This document shows, piece after piece, positions 38,208 through 47,870 of a stretch of DNA of 64,000 nt. This stretch comes from Planctomycetota bacterium (lineage in GTDB: Bacteria > Planctomycetota > UBA1135 > GCA-002686595): positions 1 through 64,000 of the forward strand of contig VGZD01000001.1 in assembly GCA_016872715.1 (NCBI GenBank), given 5' to 3'. A program made the position numbers and the translations under genes. The notes below the pieces were generated by a model that was not told the DNA's origin, did not search any database, and saw nothing but the letters and a program-made list of their open reading frames with translations. Every line of letters begins with the position of its first letter. Within the stretch, counting starts at the first letter, position 1.

Positions 38208-39116
38208 ATGAACCAACTCTCGCACCGATTCCTGCCGCTGTGCGCGGCGACGTTCCTCGTCACCGGCTGTGCCGCGAGCTTCGGCGTCAAGACTGCGCAC
38301 GCACCGACGAACGCGGCGACCGCGGTGGCCGCGAGCGAGGCGACCGCGAGCGCGCCGACGAAGCCAGAGGACGAGCAGGAGCAGCGCAAGAAAGTGCGCG
38401 CGGTCGAGGCGGCGAGGCTCGAGCTCGACATCGCCAAGCTCGCGGCGGACAGCGCGCGTGCGAACGCCAAGGCTGCGGTGGGCGCGGCCGAGCGCGAACT
38501 CAACGCGGTCAAGGCCGAGCGCGAGCACTTCAAGAAGGTCGGCGTGGCGCTCGAGCTCGACGCGGCGGGACTCGGCGTCGACCGCGCGAAGCAGTCGCTG
38601 CAGGAGAGCGAGCAGGAGCTCGAGGAGCTCCAGCGCATGTATGCGGCGGAGTCGTTCGCCGAGGCCACCAAGGAGCTCGTGCTCGCGCGCGGCAAGGCGC
38701 GGCTGGAGATGGCCAAGCGCGAGCTCGACCTCGGGCAGCGCAAGCTCGAGCAGCTCAAGGGCTTCGAGCACAAGAAGCGCGAGCGCGAGTTCGGCGAGCG
38801 CGAGACCAAGGCCAAGCTGGCGTTCGAGGCCGCCAAGTCGGCCTCCAAGAAGACCGAGCTCGAGCAGCGCCTCGCGCTGACGCGCGCCGAGCAGGCCTTG
38901 GAGGACGCCGAGCGCGCCGCGCCGCAGGTGCCCAAGCGGGACGCCAAGCAAGCCCCCCCAGCCGCTTCCAAGGCCGACTCCAAGGCTGATTCCAAGGCCA
39001 ACTCCAAGGCTGATTCCAAGGCGGCTCCGAAGGTCGACGACAAGCCGGTCGGGAAAGACTCGCGTTCGGGGAGCCTCGACCCGCGGGCAGAAGGGCCCGT
39101 CGAGCAGGGCGGCTAG
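38208..39116 (+). CDS. Coiled-coil lipoprotein
   Basis: Lipobox-like FLVTGCAAS; long Glu/Lys/Ala heptad-type region; degenerate SKADSKAD repeats at C-terminus. Confidence 0.7.
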   Translation: MNQLSHRFLPLCAATFLVTGCAASFGVKTAHAPTNAATAVAASEATASAPTKPEDEQEQRKKVRAVEAARLELDIAKLAADSARANAKAAVGAAERELNAVKAEREHFKKVGVALELDAAGLGVDRAKQSLQESEQELEELQRMYAAESFAEATKELVLARGKARLEMAKRELDLGQRKLEQLKGFEHKKREREFGERETKAKLAFEAAKSASKKTELEQRLALTRAEQALEDAERAAPQVPKRDAKQAPPAASKADSKADSKANSKADSKAAPKVDDKPVGKDSRSGSLDPRAEGPVEQGG

Positions 39117-39212
39117 AACCGCTCTGGGGGCGGCGCCGCGCGCTCGCGCGCAGCTTTCGCGGGGCGGAAGCTGACGCGTCGCGCCTCGTTTCTGTAGACT
39201 CTTGCACCTGCC

Positions 39213-39779
39213 ATGCGGATCATTGCCGGAGAACACCGCGGACGCCTGCTCAAGACCCCCGATGGCATGGGCACCCGCCCGATGCTCGACCGCGTGCGCG
39301 AAGCGGTCTTTTCGACCATCGGGGAGCGCGTGATCGACGCGCGCGTGCTCGACCTGTTCGCGGGCACGGGCAGCCTCGGACTCGAGGCCCTGAGCCGCGG
39401 CGCCCTCGAGGGCCGCCTCGTGGAGCGCGACCCGCGCGTGCTCGACCTGCTGCGCCGCAACGTCGAGGATCTCGCCCTCGATGACCGCGCCGAGATCGTC
39501 GCGGCCGACGCGCTCGCCACCCGCTCGTGGGGCGGTTCCGACGCGCGCTTCGAGCTGGTGTTCTTCGATTCGCCGTACCCGATGCTCGAGACCGGCAAGA
39601 CGCGCACGGCGATCTTCGCGGCGCTCGAGAAGCTCGTCACCGAACGGATCGTGGCCAAGGGGCTGGTCGTGTTCCACGCGCCCAAGGACGGCGTGCAGGA
39701 AAACGAGTTCGCGCCCAAGATCAAAGTCGAGCTGCGCGAGTACGGCACCAACGCGATCTTCTATCTGGAGCGCAAGTGA
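39213..39779 (+). CDS. rsmD: 16S rRNA (guanine(966)-N(2))-methyltransferase RsmD
   Basis: MRIIAGEHRGRLLKTPDGMGTRPMLDRVREAVFSTI, LDLFAGTGSLGLEALSRGA, FFDSPYP. Confidence 0.94.
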   Translation: MRIIAGEHRGRLLKTPDGMGTRPMLDRVREAVFSTIGERVIDARVLDLFAGTGSLGLEALSRGALEGRLVERDPRVLDLLRRNVEDLALDDRAEIVAADALATRSWGGSDARFELVFFDSPYPMLETGKTRTAIFAALEKLVTERIVAKGLVVFHAPKDGVQENEFAPKIKVELREYGTNAIFYLERK

Positions 39780-40957
39780 CCGAGCTCGCCGGGCGACCGC
39801 TGGTCGGTCGTCTGTGGACCGGTCGTCTGCTCACGGGCGGGCGGCTGGTTCCGGGGGCGCTGCGAATCGCCGACGGCAAGATCGAGAGCCTCGAGTTGCG
39901 CGACGCACGCGCGGGCGATGCGGAACTGCCGATCATCGCGCCCGGGCTGGTCGATCTGCACATCCACGGCTACGGCGGGTGCGATCCCGTCGGAGAGCTG
40001 CACGGCATGGCGCGCGCGCTCGCCCTCGCGGGCACCACGGCCTTCCAGCCGACGCTGTTCCCCTGCGGGCCGACGGTGCTCGGCGGCGTGTGCGAGCGCG
40101 CGTGGCGTGCGGCGCAGGCGCTGCGCGGACCTGTCGCGCGCGCCGTCGGCCTGCACCTCGAAGGACCGTTCGTGAATCCCGAGCGCGCGGGCGCGCTGCC
40201 GCGCCACGACCTCGCCGAGCCTTCGCTCGCGGGGTTGCGCGCGATTCTCGGACCCGCGACGGGCGACGGACGCGGCGTGCGCACGGTGACGCTCGCGCCG
40301 GAGCTGCGCGGCTCGTCGGAGCTCGTGGCGGAGCTCGTGCGCTGCGGCGTGCGCGTCTCGCTCGGCCACAGCAAGGCGACCGCGGAGGACTCGCGCGCGG
40401 CCGCGCGCGCGGGCGCGAGCGGCGCGACCCACCTCTTCAACGCCATGAACGCCATCCACCATCGCGAGGTCGGCCTCGCGGGGTTCGCACTGCTCGAGCG
40501 CGCTCTGTACGCGGAGCTCATCGGCGATCTCGTGCACGTCGGCGGCGAGGCCATCGAGATCGCGCTCGCCGCCCGCGGTCCCACGGGACTGGCGCTCGTC
40601 AGCGACGCGCTGCGCGGCGCCGGGACGGGTTGCGACGTGTTTCACTCGCACGGCCGCGAGCACCTGATCGACGACGGCACGGCCTACTACCCGCCGGGGC
40701 CCGATCGAGCGGAGCGAGCGCTCGCGGGCACGGCGATGGGGCAGCTCGACATGGTGCGGCGGCTCGTGAAGCGCGGCGTAGTCGGGCTCGAGGACGCGCT
40801 CGCGATGGCGAGCGAGACGCCCGCGCGCGCACTCGGGCTCGAACGCGAGATCGGTGTCCTCGCGCCGGGAGCGCGCGCGGACTTGATCGTGCTGCGCGGG
40901 CCGGAGCTCGCGCTCGAGGACGTGCTCGTCGGCGGCGAATCCGTGCCGCGCGGCTAG
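39776..40957 (+). CDS. nagA: N-acetylglucosamine-6-phosphate deacetylase
   Basis: IIAPGLVDLHIHGYGG, GLHLEGPFVNPERAGALP, LGHSKAT, THLFNAMNAIHHREVGLAG, LVSDALRGAG. Confidence 0.92.
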   Translation: MTELAGRPLVGRLWTGRLLTGGRLVPGALRIADGKIESLELRDARAGDAELPIIAPGLVDLHIHGYGGCDPVGELHGMARALALAGTTAFQPTLFPCGPTVLGGVCERAWRAAQALRGPVARAVGLHLEGPFVNPERAGALPRHDLAEPSLAGLRAILGPATGDGRGVRTVTLAPELRGSSELVAELVRCGVRVSLGHSKATAEDSRAAARAGASGATHLFNAMNAIHHREVGLAGFALLERALYAELIGDLVHVGGEAIEIALAARGPTGLALVSDALRGAGTGCDVFHSHGREHLIDDGTAYYPPGPDRAERALAGTAMGQLDMVRRLVKRGVVGLEDALAMASETPARALGLEREIGVLAPGARADLIVLRGPELALEDVLVGGESVPRG

Positions 40958-41057
40958 CCCGCCGCTCTCGCGCGCGCACGGCTGCGTTGGGAACGCGCAG
41001 GGTCGAAACGACGGCCGCTCGTTAGGCTGTCGCGGCCCCCTCGAGGAATGCCCACCC

Positions 41058-42227
41058 ATGATCGCGATCGCGCTGCTCCTCACGCTCGTCCCGACCTTCG
41101 CTCCGCAGGAGCCCGAGCCCAAGAAGAAGCTCCCCAGCGTCGAGTCGGCGGCGAAGAAGGCACACGCGCGGCTCGTCGAGTTGCAGGAGAACCTCGCCGA
41201 TCCCAAGGGCACCGAGCGCGAGTGGCCCTACGAGGGCGTGTATCGCGAAAAGGGACAGATTCCCATCGGCTATCGCGTGGGCGGCACCGCGATCTCCGCT
41301 TGGGCGCTCGTGCAATCGCCGCAGCACGCCAAGTCGCGGGAGTCGCAGGCGGCCGTGGCGCGCGCGGTGGATTTCCTGTTCGAGACGCTCGAGGACCCCG
41401 CGATGTCGGCGGGCTTCAGCGGCGGCTACGACGTGCGCGGCTGGGGCCATGCCTACGCGCTGCAGCTGTTCCTGCGGCTGCGCGCGGAGAAGCTCGTCCC
41501 CAAGGGCAAGGAAGCGACGCTCGATGCGTGGGTGAAGCGGCTGGTCGAGGTCCTGCACGAGACCGAGATCGTCGAGACGGGCGGCTGGAACTACTCGCGG
41601 CCCGGTGGGGGAACCAAGCGCGCTCCGGCGTCGCCGTTCATGACCTCGCCGACGCTGATCGCGCTGTTCGAGGCGCAGCGCCAAGGCGAGCGCGTCGACG
41701 CGGCCGTGATCACGCGCGCGCTCGATGCGCTGGAGACCTGTCGCACCGAGGCCGGTGCGATTCCCTACAACACCGGCGCGAAGAAGGACGAGTGGCCGGG
41801 CGCGATCGGTCGCTCGCCGATCACCGAGTGCGTGCTCGTGCTCGCCGGCCGCGGCGGGGTCGACCGCGTGCGGCGTTCGCTCGACAACTTCCTCGAACAC
41901 TGGGAGTGGCTCGAGAAGCGTCGAAAGGGCACGGGCACGCACGTGCCGCCCTACGGCGTCGCGCCCTACTACTTCGTCTACGCGCACGGCTATGCCGCGC
42001 AGGCGATCGAGTTCCTGCCCGAGGCCGAGCGCGCGAGCTATCGCCAGCGCTTTCTCGAGCGGCTGTTCCAAGTGCAGGAGGACTCTGGCGGCTGGAACGA
42101 CCGCGTCTTTCCGCGCAGCGAGAACTACGGCACCGCGATGGGACTGATCGCGCTGCTCGCCCCGACGCTCGCGCGTCCGACCGGCTGGACTCCGCCGCCG
42201 CCCGCCACCGGCGGCGAGACGAAGTGA
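41058..42227 (+). CDS. Prenyltransferase-repeat-like secreted protein, paralog-type of the 37018-38184 gene
   Basis: GGYDVRGWGHAYALQLFLRL, ETGGWNYSRPGGG, VQEDSGGWNDRVFPRSENYGTAMGLIAL. Confidence 0.75.
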   Translation: MIAIALLLTLVPTFAPQEPEPKKKLPSVESAAKKAHARLVELQENLADPKGTEREWPYEGVYREKGQIPIGYRVGGTAISAWALVQSPQHAKSRESQAAVARAVDFLFETLEDPAMSAGFSGGYDVRGWGHAYALQLFLRLRAEKLVPKGKEATLDAWVKRLVEVLHETEIVETGGWNYSRPGGGTKRAPASPFMTSPTLIALFEAQRQGERVDAAVITRALDALETCRTEAGAIPYNTGAKKDEWPGAIGRSPITECVLVLAGRGGVDRVRRSLDNFLEHWEWLEKRRKGTGTHVPPYGVAPYYFVYAHGYAAQAIEFLPEAERASYRQRFLERLFQVQEDSGGWNDRVFPRSENYGTAMGLIALLAPTLARPTGWTPPPPATGGETK

Positions 42228-42458
42228 CGGTTCGCTAGCGCGGTGCGCGGGCCAACTCGGCCACGCGGGCGCGGATCGCGTCGCGCACGGAGGCGGATGC
42301 GTCGGCGTCCATGTGCGGCGCCGCGCGCTGGCTGCGCCAGCGTTGGTTTGGCTCCGCCGACGCGCCGGGCGGGTGCGCGCGCTGACGCCGTCCCGAAAGC
42401 GGACGGGCGCTCGCGTCGGCGCTCCAGTGTGAGCCGCCGTGCGTCGAATCGAGCCGTG

Positions 42459-43103
42459 GTGAAGGCCCTCGCTGCGCTGCTCGTGCTCGTCGTGCTCATC
42501 GCGCTCTCGCGCGCCGCGCTGAGCTCGTCGGAGGAGGAACCCTCGCGCGCCGCAGCGGAGTCGTCGCTCGAGGAGCTGCTGGCGGACCCGCAGGCCGCGC
42601 TCGGACGGCGCGTGCGACTGCGCTTTCAGCTGCGCGAGGAGTGCGTTCGCTGGAATCCCTTCGTGACGCGCTTCGGCGAGGCCGACTACCGCGCCTTCGA
42701 CGTCTGGTCCGATCGGCAGTTCCTGTGGGAAGAGCAGCAGTGGAACGCTCCGCTCGCGCGCTTGTTCGTGCGCCGCGGAAGTCCGCCCGAGCAGGCCCTC
42801 TCGCCTGCGCGTCGACTCGCGCGCTTCGAGGCCGTCGTCGAAGCGCGACAGCTGTTCCTCGGCCAGCCATGGCTCGAAATCGAGTCAGTCCGACGAATCG
42901 AGGACGAGTTGGGCGAGGGCACGCTCCTGCTCGCGACGCGCGGCCGCGAGGCCGCCGACCAAGCGCGCTGGGCCGTCGCGCGCGAGGCATTCGAGCAGGC
43001 ACTGCTCGGCGCGATGCCACCGGCGCTGCGCGAGGAGCTGCGGAGGCTGCGGGAGATCGCGGCCCATCCGCCGCGCGATCCCGCGCGGCACGAACGGCGC
43101 TAG
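42459..43103 (+). CDS. Membrane-anchored hypothetical protein
   Basis: GTG start, VVKALAALLVLVVLIALSRAAL transmembrane helix, soluble domain. Confidence 0.6.
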   Translation: MKALAALLVLVVLIALSRAALSSSEEEPSRAAAESSLEELLADPQAALGRRVRLRFQLREECVRWNPFVTRFGEADYRAFDVWSDRQFLWEEQQWNAPLARLFVRRGSPPEQALSPARRLARFEAVVEARQLFLGQPWLEIESVRRIEDELGEGTLLLATRGREAADQARWAVAREAFEQALLGAMPPALREELRRLREIAAHPPRDPARHERR

Positions 43104-44195
43104 CTAGTCGCCGTGGGCGCGAGCGCAGACGCTCGCGATGGTGAGCAGTCGCTCGCCTTCGAGCAGCGCGCAACGCTCGGCGAGGTTGACCATCGGGCAG
43201 ACGTGGCGTGGCTCGAGTTCGAGCAAGTCGCCGAGCTGCGGCGGCGCGAGGGAGCGGACGTCGAGCGGCAAGTGCTCTTCGCTCGGACGCGTCGCGACGA
43301 GTTCCGGCCGTCCGGCGACCTGCACGCACGGGTCGGACACGGAGGCGTCGATGGACTTCGAGCCGGCGTCGACGGTCACGCGGTCCGAGCGCGGACGCGA
43401 GATCACGCGCGTGAGCACGCTGGCGGCGCAGCGGAATCCCGCTAGCCCCAGCGCCGCGCTGTTGTGGTCCCAGTACACGACGATGCCCGGAGAGATCGAG
43501 TGCTGGAGTGCGGCGAGGCCGCGGTGCTCGAGCGCTTCGACGAACGTCGGAGTGCCGCTGGTGATCGTTTCGTGCTCGCGCGATCCGAGCGACAGCGCGA
43601 GGTCGGCGAGTGCGTCGAAGAGCGGCGCGCAGGCCGCGCGGCGTTGGGGTGCGGTCGGTGCGCGCACGTGTCCCTCGTAGGCGTGCCAGCCGCGCAGCGC
43701 GGTCTCGGCCGCGAGCGCGACTTCGCGGATTCGCGCGCGCTGGTCGAGGGCGATTCCACTGCGTCCCATGTGGGGATCGAGGTCGATGAACACGCCGAGC
43801 GAGTGCTCGCGGAGCGATCGTGCGTGCGCGGCGTCCTCGCTCAGCATCGAGACGCGCTGTCGGGGATGGCGCTGCGCGAGCTCGACGACGCGCGCGAGGT
43901 TCGCACCGCGGTGCGCGAACGCGACGAGCAGGTCGATCGATGCTCCGCGCCGCTCGGCGAGCTCGAGCAGCACGCGAGCTTCGCGCGTCGTGGCGCACTT
44001 GAAGCGCCGCAGGCCGCGGTCGAGCAACAGATCGAGCACTTGCGGCACCTTGGCCGTCTTCACGTGGGGTCGCCAGCGCGCGAGGCCGCCGTGAGCCGCG
44101 AGCAACTCCTCCATGCGCGCCAAGTTCGCGCGCACGCGATCGAGGCGCACGAGCAGCAGCGGAGTCGGCAGGTGTTCGAGCGCGGTCACGTCCAT
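43104..44195 (-). CDS. D-threonine aldolase / alanine racemase N-terminal-type PLP enzyme
   Basis: TPLLLVRLDRVRANLARMEELL, RWRPHVKTAKVPQV (Lys), GVFIDLDPHMGRSGI, SGTPTFVEALEH, HVCPMVNLAE metal-binding site. Confidence 0.88.
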   Translation of the reverse strand: MDVTALEHLPTPLLLVRLDRVRANLARMEELLAAHGGLARWRPHVKTAKVPQVLDLLLDRGLRRFKCATTREARVLLELAERRGASIDLLVAFAHRGANLARVVELAQRHPRQRVSMLSEDAAHARSLREHSLGVFIDLDPHMGRSGIALDQRARIREVALAAETALRGWHAYEGHVRAPTAPQRRAACAPLFDALADLALSLGSREHETITSGTPTFVEALEHRGLAALQHSISPGIVVYWDHNSAALGLAGFRCAASVLTRVISRPRSDRVTVDAGSKSIDASVSDPCVQVAGRPELVATRPSEEHLPLDVRSLAPPQLGDLLELEPRHVCPMVNLAERCALLEGERLLTIASVCARAHGD

Positions 44196-44199
44196 CGAG

Positions 44200-44415
44200 T
44201 CACGCCTCGTGCGCGCGAGGCGGCGGGACCGGACGCTCCTCGAACGCGGCGCAGTCTTGCCCGCTCGCCACGCGGATCTCCATCGAAGGCAGGCGCAGGG
44301 AGAGGATCCCGTAGGCTCGGCAGCCGTGCGGCGTCGACGGCTGGTGCGTGATCCAGTAGTGGCGGCAGCGAGCGCAGGCGGGTGCGGGGCGCGATTCCAC
44401 GTCGCGGGTTAGCAT
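44200..44415 (-). CDS. Small Cys/His-rich (putative metal-binding) protein
   Basis: CARCRHYWITHQPSTPHGCRAYGILSLRLPSMEIRVASGQDCAAFE; four Cys plus His. Confidence 0.6.
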   Translation of the reverse strand: MLTRDVESRPAPACARCRHYWITHQPSTPHGCRAYGILSLRLPSMEIRVASGQDCAAFEERPVPPPRAHEA

Positions 44416-44470
44416 GGCGTCCCACGCCGTGCGCGGGAAGTCCGCGCGCGGCGACCGGAGATTCCCCGCC

Positions 44471-45472
44471 GTGATCCGCACGCTGCTCCTCACGACCTGC
44501 TCGACGCTCGGCGCGGTGGCGTGGCTGGCTCAGCGGGAGCCGACGCCGATGCGCGCGGCCGCGCAGGCGTTGGTGGCGGCGCTCGACCGAGAGGACCGAG
44601 CGCGAGCCGTGTTTCCGTTTCACTGTGCGCAGCGGCTCGACTGGCACTATGTGCCGCGCGAGCGCGCGGGCGTGCCGCTGCGATCGCTCGACGAGCGCGA
44701 GCGAGGCGCGCTGCGAGCTCTGCTGCGCACGGTCCTCAGTGCCGAGGGTGAGCGCGTCGTCGACGAGATCGTCGCGCTCGAGAGCGTGCTCAAGGAGCGC
44801 GAGTCGACGCCCGAGCGTCCGGCCACGTGGCGTGACGCCGAGGCTTACAGCGTCGCGATTTTCGGCGACGTCGACTCGGGCGATCCGTGGGGCTGGCGCT
44901 TCGAGGGTCATCACGTCGTGCTGCAGTTTTCCGAGGTGGACGGGAAGCTCGCGTTCACTCCGCACTTTCTCGGCACCAACCCCGCTCGGCACGAAGTGGG
45001 CGGCCGCGTCGTCGAGCCGCTCGCCGGAGAGCAGTCGTTGGCGCGCGAGCTGGCCGCGGCGTTTCAGGGGACGCTCGCGCGCCGCTCGCGCGGCCTTGGA
45101 GCGGTGCCGGCGGACGTCGTCCACGGACCGGGGCGCGACGAGCGCTTCGATGCGACCGAGGGCGTGGCGCTCGCGGAGCTGCCGGAAGCGCTCCGTGGCC
45201 GCGTGGCCGACCTGCTCGGCACCTACGTGGGCCGCTTCGACGGCCCGGCGCGGGCGCGGGCGAGCGAACTCGTCGCCGATCTGGGCGCGGTGCGTTTTCT
45301 ATGGGTGGGTTCGACCGAGGCGGGCAAGCCGCACTACTATCGGCTGCACTCGCCGCGCTTCACGCTCGAGTATCACAACGGCCAGAACGACGTGAACCAC
45401 GTGCACACGCTGTGGCGCGAGCGCGCGGGCGACTTCGGCGTGAGCGACACCGCGACGTCGGACGGGCGCTGA
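44471..45472 (+). CDS. DUF3500 domain protein
   Basis: YSVAIFGDVDSGDPWGWRFEGHHVVLQFSEVDGKLAFTPHFLGTNPA and HSPRFTLEYHNGQNDVNHVHTLWR. Confidence 0.9.
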   Translation: MIRTLLLTTCSTLGAVAWLAQREPTPMRAAAQALVAALDREDRARAVFPFHCAQRLDWHYVPRERAGVPLRSLDERERGALRALLRTVLSAEGERVVDEIVALESVLKERESTPERPATWRDAEAYSVAIFGDVDSGDPWGWRFEGHHVVLQFSEVDGKLAFTPHFLGTNPARHEVGGRVVEPLAGEQSLARELAAAFQGTLARRSRGLGAVPADVVHGPGRDERFDATEGVALAELPEALRGRVADLLGTYVGRFDGPARARASELVADLGAVRFLWVGSTEAGKPHYYRLHSPRFTLEYHNGQNDVNHVHTLWRERAGDFGVSDTATSDGR

Positions 45473-45594
45473 GCCGCGAGCTGCATTTCCGGGCCGCGCG
45501 CGGGGCTCGGCCTGAGAGACTGGGCCGGGGGCTCAAATTTCTGCCGGATTCCCCGCTGACGAACGGGTCCGCCGAGAGTCCATAATGACGCCGC

Positions 45595-47352
45595 ATGCTG
45601 GTCGAGCTCGAGATCTCGGATTTGGCGTTGATCGAACGGGCGGAGCTCTCGTTCGGCCCGGGGCTCAACGTCATCACCGGCGAGACCGGCGCGGGCAAGA
45701 GCCTGCTCGTCGGAGCGCTCGAGCTGCTGTTGGGCGAGAAGCCCAAGACCGCGATCGTGCGCTCTGGCGCCGCGCGCGCGACGGTCGAGGGGCGTTTTCG
45801 CGTGTCGGCTGGGGCGACGAGCGTGCAGCGTTGGGCGCGCAAGCATGCGCCGGAGCTGCTCGAGGACTGGGACGGCGATCCGAAGGCGCCGGAGCGCGAG
45901 CTGGCGCTGGTGCGGACGGTGTCGGCCGACGGGCGCACGCGCGCCTATGTGAATGCGCGCCCCGTGACGCGCGAGGCGCTCGCGGAGCTCGCGCCGCGGC
46001 TGTTCGAGATCCACGGGCAGAACGACCACCAGCGGCTGCACGATCCATCCGAGCAACTGCGTCTGCTCGACGGCTTCGGGAAGCTCGATGCGCAGGTCGC
46101 GCAGTACAAGGCGGCGCGCGAGGCGTGGAGCAAGCTCGTCGACGAGGCCCTGCGGCTCGAGCGCGAGGCGAGCGAGCGGCGCGATCGCCTCGATCTCGCG
46201 CGCTTTCAATGGCAGGAGCTGGTGGCGGCCAATCCCGAGGCGGAGGAGCGCGCGCGACTCGAGCCGGAGCGCGAGCTCCTGCGCCACGCAGCGGGCATGA
46301 AGCAGGGCCTGGGCGAGCTGCTCGAGGGGCTCGCGGACGGTGACGGCGCGGCGCTCGACCGCGTGCGTCATGCGAGCCGGTTCCTCGACGCGTGGCGCAC
46401 GCGCGTGGCCGCGCTCGAGGGCGCCGCGACGGACCTCGAGGCGGCCTACGCGCACCTCGACCTCGCGGTGCGCTCGCTGCGCTCGCTCGGCGACGCGCTG
46501 GAAGTCGATCCACGGCGACTCGAGGAGATCGAGGAGCGCCTCGCCGAGCTCGAACGGCTCGAGCGCAAGTATCGCACGGATGCCGTGGGCCTCGTCGAAC
46601 GCCGGGCGGAGCTCGCGGCGGAGATCGCGCGGCTCGAGCGCGATGAGCAACACTCGCAGGGGCTCGGGGAGGACATCGCGAAGGCGCGCGCGACGCTGCT
46701 CGCGCGCGCGAGCGACCTGCGGCGCGCGCGCAAGGCGCTGCGCGAGAAGCTCGTGAAGGCGGTGCACAAGGCGCTCAAGGAGCTCGGGCTTGCGAACGCG
46801 GCCTTCGATGTGCGCATCGGCCAGCGCAGCGACGACGAAGGCGGTGGCGGCGATCCCTCGGCGCGCCCCGAGATCGAAGCGGACTTGCAGCGCTTCGGCG
46901 AGCGCGGCATGGATCGCATCGAGTTCCTGCTCGCGGCGAATCCTGGCGAGTCGATGAATCGCCTGCGCGAGGTCGCCTCGGGCGGCGAGACGGCGCGCCT
47001 CATGCTCGCGCTGCGCGGCGTGCTCGCGGAAGCGGGCGAGCGGCGGTCGCTGCTGTTCGACGAGATCGACTCGGGCGTCGGCGGACGGCTCGGCCCGACG
47101 GTGGGAGCGCACCTGCGCAAGCTCGGGGAGCACCATCAGGTGCTGTGCGTGACGCACTTGCCCGCGATCGCGGCGATGGCGTCGGTGCACCAGCGCGTCG
47201 AGAAGAAGATCGAGGCCGGGCGCACGCGCACGCGTGTCGAGGCGCTCGACGGCGAGCGGCGCGTGCGCGAGATCGCGGACATGATCGCGGGCGGCAAGGA
47301 CCAGGAGACGGCGCGCGCGGAGGCGCGGCGCCTGATGGAGCTCTCGACGTGA
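45595..47352 (+). CDS. recN: DNA repair protein RecN
   Basis: MLVELEISDLALIERAELSFGPGLNVITGETGAGKSLLVGALELLLG; EIHGQNDHQRL; VASGGETARLMLALR; LLFDEIDSGVGGRLG; CVTHLPAIAAMA. Confidence 0.97.
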   Translation: MLVELEISDLALIERAELSFGPGLNVITGETGAGKSLLVGALELLLGEKPKTAIVRSGAARATVEGRFRVSAGATSVQRWARKHAPELLEDWDGDPKAPERELALVRTVSADGRTRAYVNARPVTREALAELAPRLFEIHGQNDHQRLHDPSEQLRLLDGFGKLDAQVAQYKAAREAWSKLVDEALRLEREASERRDRLDLARFQWQELVAANPEAEERARLEPERELLRHAAGMKQGLGELLEGLADGDGAALDRVRHASRFLDAWRTRVAALEGAATDLEAAYAHLDLAVRSLRSLGDALEVDPRRLEEIEERLAELERLERKYRTDAVGLVERRAELAAEIARLERDEQHSQGLGEDIAKARATLLARASDLRRARKALREKLVKAVHKALKELGLANAAFDVRIGQRSDDEGGGGDPSARPEIEADLQRFGERGMDRIEFLLAANPGESMNRLREVASGGETARLMLALRGVLAEAGERRSLLFDEIDSGVGGRLGPTVGAHLRKLGEHHQVLCVTHLPAIAAMASVHQRVEKKIEAGRTRTRVEALDGERRVREIADMIAGGKDQETARAEARRLMELST

Positions 47353-47870
47353 ACGTCGTCGGCGGCGACGACTCGAATCCCTATCGCGCGCCGGAGACGA
47401 GCAGCGTCGTGCGGAGCGGGCCGCGCTCGCGGCAGCGCCTCGCCGGACGTTTCGAGCGCCTGCTCGCATCGCTCTTGGACTCGTTGCTGTACGTCCCATC
47501 GTTCCTGTGGCTCGCGCTCGGAAACGCCGCGGCGTTCCTGACGGACGACGAGACGGCGCTCCCGGACGCGCGCGGCGCGATCGGCGTGTCGCTGTTCGTG
47601 TTGTCGATGCTGTTCGTCCTTGCCCTGCAGGCGTTCCTGCTCTGCACGCGCGGCTGGACGGTTGGCAAGCGCGTGTTCAAGCTGCGCGTCGAGAGCGTGC
47701 ACGGCGGACCGGCGAGCGCCGTGCAGCTCGTGGTGTTGCGCACTCTGCTTCCCGCGGGCATCGGCTGGTGTTGTGGGCTCTTCTCCCTGATCGACGCGCT
47801 GTTCATTTTCGGCGAGGAGCGGCGCTGCTTGCACGACCTCCTCGCCGGCACGGTCGTGGTGAACGCGTGA
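47349..47870 (+). CDS. RDD family membrane protein
   Basis: RLLASLLDSLLYVPSF, GWTVGKRVFKLRVESV, RRCLHDLLAGTVVV. Confidence 0.82.
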   Translation: MNVVGGDDSNPYRAPETSSVVRSGPRSRQRLAGRFERLLASLLDSLLYVPSFLWLALGNAAAFLTDDETALPDARGAIGVSLFVLSMLFVLALQAFLLCTRGWTVGKRVFKLRVESVHGGPASAVQLVVLRTLLPAGIGWCCGLFSLIDALFIFGEERRCLHDLLAGTVVVNA

